A DNA stretch of 8,055 nt from an uncultured Caryophanales bacterium. Lineage in GTDB: Bacteria > Bacillota_I > Bacilli_A > RFN20 > CAG-826. The stretch lies in assembly GCA_947165725.1 (NCBI GenBank), contig CAMVBL010000040.1:1-8055 (forward strand). The letters are read 5' to 3'. Shown here piece after piece: positions 4,928 to 8,055 of this stretch; the first letter of the stretch is position 1, and the number at the start of each line of letters is the position of its first letter. The position numbers and the translations under genes are program-made. The notes under the pieces are model-generated. The model saw only the letters and a list, made by a program, of their open reading frames with translations. It was not told where the DNA came from and ran no database searches.

Positions 4928-7546
4928 ATGCCTGAAGAAAAAGTAGTGGCCCCAGAAGTTACAAAAGAAATTAATGATTTAGTGGCCAAAGGCGTTAAGG
5001 CTCTTGAAGAATTTGAAAACCTTAACCAAGAACAAATCGACTACATCGTTGCGAAATGTTGTGTTGCCGGTTTAGACCATCATGGTACATTAGCGAAAGC
5101 GGCTATTGATGAAACACATCGTGGTGTCTTTGAAGACAAAGCCACAAAGAACTTATTCGCTTGCGAATATGTGCAAAACAATATGCGTTCATTAAAGACC
5201 GTTGGTGTGGTTAGCAATAACCCAGTGACTGGTATTACTGAAATCGCTGAACCAGTTGGTGTTATTTGTGGTATTACCCCAGTTACTAACCCAACAAGTA
5301 CAGTTATTTTCAAATCTTTGATTTGCTTAAAGACCAGAAACCCAATCATCTTTGCGTTCCATCCAAGCGCACAACAAAGTAGTAAACAAGCTGCCGTCTT
5401 AATGAAAGAAGTCGCAGAAGCCGCTGGTGCACCAAAGAACTGTATTCAATGGATTGAACATCCAAGCATGGATGCCACTCATACTTTAATGAATCACCCA
5501 GATGTTGCTACTATCTTAGCCACAGGCGGTAACGCCATGGTTAAAGCCGCTTATAGTTGTGGTAAACCAGCCATGGGTGTTGGTGCGGGCAACGTTCCAG
5601 CCTATATGAATAAATCATGTGACGTTGAACAAGCCGTTAATGATATCGTGTTATCTAAATCATTTGATAACGGTATGATCTGTGCTTCAGAACAAGCCGC
5701 AATTATCGACCAAGATATTTGGGATGAAGCCATTGAATTATTCAAACGTTTCAAAGTCTATTTTGTTAATAAAGAAGAGAAAATTAAACTCTCAAGATAT
5801 ATGTTTGGCTATGCTGAAGGTGATAAGGATGTTGAACTTGCAAAGCTCAATCCAGACATCGTTGGTCAATCCGCTCACTGGATTGCAAAACAAGCGGGAT
5901 TTGATGTTCCAGAAGATACTTCTATACTTGGTGTGTTCTGTCAACAAGTTGGTCCAAAAGAACCAATTTCTAGAGAGAAACTATCACCCGTCCTCGCTTA
6001 TTTCTGCGTAAAGGATGAAAAAGAAGGCTTCCAAAGAGCCAAAGAAATGGTGGAATTTAACGGCCTAGGACATAGTGCTGCAATCCACTGCAAAGAACAA
6101 AAAATGGCGGATGATTTTGGTGAAGTCGTTAAAGCCATTCGTATTATTTGGAATTCTCCATCGACATTCGGTGGTATTGGTAATGTCTATAACTCATTCC
6201 TACCATCTTTGACCTTAGGTTGTGGTTCATATGGCCATAACTCCATTGGTGGCAACATCAGTGCGGTCAATCTCTTAAACATTAAACAAGTCGGTAAAAG
6301 GAGAAACACTATGCAATGGTTCAAAGTTCCTGCGAAGATTTATTTCGAACGCAATTCCATTCAATACTTAAAAGACTGTAAAGAAATGCACAAAGTCTTT
6401 ATCGTCACTGATAAATCCATGATTGAATTAGGCTTCTTAAGCAAGATTGAAGAACAGCTCAATCAAAGAAGAGAAAGACCAATCATGCAAATCTGCAGTG
6501 GTGTTGAACCAGATCCAGATATCTCAAGTGTCCGTAAAGGCGCGGATATGATGAAATTATTTGAACCTGATACCATTATTGCCTTAGGTGGTGGTTCCGT
6601 CATGGACGCTGCTAAAGGTATGTGGTTATTCTATGAACACCCTGAAGTTAATTTCGATGATTTAAAACAAAAATTCATGGATATTAGAAAGAGAGCCTTT
6701 AAATATCCAGAACTTGGTAAAAAATCTCGTTTAATTTGTATCCCAACGACATCAGGTACAGGTAGTGAAGTTACTCCATTCGCAGTTATTTCTGATAAAG
6801 CCAATAACAAGAAATATCCGTTAACTGACTACTCATTAACTCCAACAATCGCCATCGTTGATCCAGAGTTCACAACTCACCTTCCAAAAGCCGCGACAGC
6901 GATGACTGGTCTTGATGTTTTAACCCATGCCATTGAAGCGTATGTTTCCGTCATGGCTAATGACTTTACCGATGGTCTTTGCTTAAAAGCAATTCAATTA
7001 GTGTTTAAATACTTGCCACGTGCGGTTAAGAATGGCCCAAATGACTTAGAAGCGAGAGAAAAAATGCATAACGCTGCGACTATCGCAGGTATGGCGTTCG
7101 CTAACGCATTCTTAGGTATGACACACTCCCTAGCACATAAAGTGGGTGCGGAGTTCCATGTTGTACACGGCTATGCTTGCGCTATCTTGCTTCCACACGT
7201 CATCCGCTATAACGGACAAGTGCCTACAAAGTTAAGTGTCTGGCCAAAATATAACCACTATAACGCTGATAAGAAGTATCAAGAAATCGCTGGTTTATTA
7301 GGTCTTAAGGCTAAAACTCCAGAAGAAGGTGTTGAATCCTTAGCCCAAGCTGTTCTTGCTTTAACTAGAGAATGTGGCTTAGATCCAAACTTCCAAGCCT
7401 GTGGCATTGATGAAAAAGATTGGATGGCTAAACTTGATGAAGTGGCAGTCCTTGCTTACGAAGATCAATGTTCACCAGCCAACCCACGTATGCCAATCGT
7501 TGAAGATATGAAACAAATGCTTATCAAAGCATACAAAGGCAACTAA
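4928..7546 (+). CDS. adhE: Bifunctional acetaldehyde-CoA / alcohol dehydrogenase AdhE
   Basis: Converts acetyl-CoA to acetaldehyde and then ethanol, oxidising two NADH. In the family it is cytosolic and assembles into spirosome filaments. The 872 residues match the usual length (about 860-890). The N-terminal CoA-acylating aldehyde dehydrogenase domain covers about 1-450: ICGITPVTNP at 113-122, GNAMVKAAYSCGKPAMGVGAGN about 201-222, and catalytic Cys252 in NGMICASEQ. A linker with KRRN leads to the iron-dependent alcohol dehydrogenase domain from about 462: GGGSVMDAAK (554-563), TTSGTGSEVTPF (607-618), and predicted iron ligands Asp663, His667, His733 and His747, whose spacing equals that of E. 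coli AdhE. The start follows AGGAGG (4913-4918) by 9 bases; that site overlaps the rex stop. All catalytic residues are present, so both activities are expected. Regulation by Rex is likely because the two are cotranscribed. An internal AAAAGGAG plus in-frame ATG lies at the domain junction. Confidence 0.98.
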   Translation: MPEEKVVAPEVTKEINDLVAKGVKALEEFENLNQEQIDYIVAKCCVAGLDHHGTLAKAAIDETHRGVFEDKATKNLFACEYVQNNMRSLKTVGVVSNNPVTGITEIAEPVGVICGITPVTNPTSTVIFKSLICLKTRNPIIFAFHPSAQQSSKQAAVLMKEVAEAAGAPKNCIQWIEHPSMDATHTLMNHPDVATILATGGNAMVKAAYSCGKPAMGVGAGNVPAYMNKSCDVEQAVNDIVLSKSFDNGMICASEQAAIIDQDIWDEAIELFKRFKVYFVNKEEKIKLSRYMFGYAEGDKDVELAKLNPDIVGQSAHWIAKQAGFDVPEDTSILGVFCQQVGPKEPISREKLSPVLAYFCVKDEKEGFQRAKEMVEFNGLGHSAAIHCKEQKMADDFGEVVKAIRIIWNSPSTFGGIGNVYNSFLPSLTLGCGSYGHNSIGGNISAVNLLNIKQVGKRRNTMQWFKVPAKIYFERNSIQYLKDCKEMHKVFIVTDKSMIELGFLSKIEEQLNQRRERPIMQICSGVEPDPDISSVRKGADMMKLFEPDTIIALGGGSVMDAAKGMWLFYEHPEVNFDDLKQKFMDIRKRAFKYPELGKKSRLICIPTTSGTGSEVTPFAVISDKANNKKYPLTDYSLTPTIAIVDPEFTTHLPKAATAMTGLDVLTHAIEAYVSVMANDFTDGLCLKAIQLVFKYLPRAVKNGPNDLEAREKMHNAATIAGMAFANAFLGMTHSLAHKVGAEFHVVHGYACAILLPHVIRYNGQVPTKLSVWPKYNHYNADKKYQEIAGLLGLKAKTPEEGVESLAQAVLALTRECGLDPNFQACGIDEKDWMAKLDEVAVLAYEDQCSPANPRMPIVEDMKQMLIKAYKGN
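6296..6313 (+). promoter_or_regulatory. Possible internal ribosome binding site and in-frame ATG at the AdhE domain junction
   Basis: AAAAGGAG (6296-6303) lies 7 bases before the in-frame ATG at 6311 (Met462), exactly between the aldehyde and alcohol dehydrogenase domains. Initiation here would yield a free iron-type alcohol dehydrogenase of 411 residues. The codons also encode the KRR linker that AdhE proteins commonly carry here, so coincidence is possible. Confidence 0.35.
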
Positions 7547-7560
7547 TATTCAACTTCTAT

Positions 7561-7620
7561 AAAAGTTAGTCCTAATGACAATAAAAAACGTCGCATTAAA
7601 TGGGACTAACTTTTTATTTT
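7561..7620 (+). terminator. Intrinsic terminator of the rex-adhE operon
   Basis: AAAAGTTAGTCC (7561-7572) pairs perfectly with GGACTAACTTTT (7603-7614), extendable by a T-G and an A-T pair. The loop is about 26 bases, with a possible alternative inner pairing TAATG/CATTA. The descending arm runs into TTTTTATTTT (7611-7620). The long loop is unusual, but the 12-bp stem and T-tract are strong. Confidence 0.9.
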
Positions 7621-7642
7621 GCAAATAACAGCGATTTTCTTA

Positions 7643-7671
7643 TTGTTTATTAACGCACATATGCGTAAAAT
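7643..7671 (+). promoter_or_regulatory. Promoter of the NuoE/HydC-like gene with an operator-like dyad in its spacer
   Basis: TTGTTT (7643-7648) and TAAAAT (7666-7671, 5 of 6) are separated by 17 bp. The perfect dyad ACGCA-CATA-TGCGT (7653-7666) fills the spacer and touches the -10. An outer pair, CAGCGAT (7629-7635) and ATCGCTG (7675-7681), brackets the promoter. Predicted start is near 7678. The leader contains the small hairpin ATTAC-N5-GTAAT (7683-7697) just before the ribosome binding site. Confidence 0.65.
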
Positions 7672-7712
7672 AATATCGCTGAATTACTTTATGTAATCAT
7701 TAGGAGGCTATT

Positions 7713-8055
7713 ATGGCAAAATTACAACCACAAGCTGTAAAACAAATTACCGAAATAGTGGAACGCTATAAAGATGAGCCAACTCCAACCATGATGATTC
7801 TTGAAGACATTCAAAAGGAATATGGCTACATTCCTCTAGAAGTTCAAGAACTTGTCTCTGAATTAACTGGTGTACCAGTCAGTGACATCTATGGTGTTGT
7901 GACTTTCTATTCGTTCTTCTCAATGGTCCCAAAGGGCAAATATGTCATTGGTGTCTGTTTAGGTACTGCTTGCTACGTCAAAGGCAGTCAATTGGTATGC
8001 GACAAATTTGGCGAATTATTAGGAATTAAACCAGGTGAAACCACACCAGATGGTT
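7713..8055 (+). CDS. NuoE/HydC-type [2Fe-2S] subunit of an NADH-linked hydrogenase or dehydrogenase, 3'-truncated
   Basis: The visible 114 residues are the N-terminal helical region and the start of the thioredoxin-like [2Fe-2S] domain of the NuoE family (HndA, HymA and HydC in fermenters). Diagnostic stretches are ILEDIQKEYGYIP (29-41), the VPVSDIYGVVTFYSFF region (54-69), and VCLGTACYVKG (81-91), whose Cys82 and Cys87 are the first two cluster ligands (C-x4-C). The second cysteine pair lies past the window end. The partner flavoprotein (NuoF/HydB-like) would normally be the next gene. The start follows AGGAGG (7702-7707) by 5 bases; the ten bases TAGGAGGCTA are identical at the adhE start. 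In an AdhE-using fermenter the likeliest complex is an [FeFe]-hydrogenase accepting NADH and ferredoxin electrons. That identity needs the downstream genes; a formate dehydrogenase or other NuoEF-containing complex is possible. Confidence 0.92.
   Translation, partial: MAKLQPQAVKQITEIVERYKDEPTPTMMILEDIQKEYGYIPLEVQELVSELTGVPVSDIYGVVTFYSFFSMVPKGKYVIGVCLGTACYVKGSQLVCDKFGELLGIKPGETTPDG

Noticed and set aside
5080..5349. Reverse-strand open frame inside adhE, and similar ones inside gpsA and near 3318-3530
   Set aside because: They lie opposite conserved or better-supported coding sequence, lack promoters and ribosome binding sites, and show no recognisable motifs.
740..7546. No TGA stop codon among seven gene ends (six TAA, one TAG), hinting at TGA reassigned to Trp
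   Set aside because: All tryptophans are TGG and no gene contains an in-frame TGA. Seven stops without TGA is unremarkable in AT-rich DNA.

Overview
The window looks like chromosomal DNA from a low-GC, obligately fermentative, Gram-positive-type anaerobe (Firmicutes or a Mollicutes-related Bacilli lineage). This rests on AT-rich codon use, strong AGGAGG ribosome binding sites, sigma-A-like promoters, U-tract terminators, and the genes rex, adhE and a NuoE/HydC-type [2Fe-2S] subunit. All tryptophans are read from TGG and long genes are uninterrupted, so the standard bacterial code fits. I cannot name the genus. All recognisable genes are on the + strand.

Layout. 1-742: 3' three quarters of gpsA (glycerol-3-phosphate dehydrogenase), cut by the window edge. 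743-4260: an accessory-looking block. It begins with a good promoter and a 754-residue exported protein that appears to carry two papain-fold domains: an N-terminal C39/C10-like one, and a C-terminal permuted NlpC/P60-like one interrupted by a serine-rich insert. A 76-residue membrane protein overlaps its end by 8 bases. Two further small genes follow, each with its own promoter and terminator: an 81-residue two-helix membrane protein and a 125-residue zinc-ribbon membrane protein. 4288-7546: a rex-adhE operon (redox-sensing repressor and bifunctional aldehyde/alcohol dehydrogenase) closed by a strong terminator. 7713-8055: the start of a NuoE/HydC-type gene with its own promoter, probably the first gene of an NADH-linked hydrogenase or related complex.

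How the genes fit together. Rex, AdhE and the NuoE-like subunit form a coherent NADH-disposal theme. Rex senses the NADH/NAD+ ratio, AdhE reoxidises NADH by making ethanol from acetyl-CoA, and the NuoE-like subunit would feed NADH electrons into a larger complex, perhaps H2 production. Inverted repeats lie in the -35/-10 spacers of both the rex and the NuoE-like promoters, and a perfect TTGTTGC/GCAACAA dyad lies upstream of rex. These are the best operator candidates. The accessory block has no evident link to this metabolism. Its most unusual content is the double-peptidase-like exported protein with its translationally coupled membrane partner. No rRNA, tRNA, CRISPR array, insertion sequence or origin was seen, and no gene-free stretch exceeds 300 bases.
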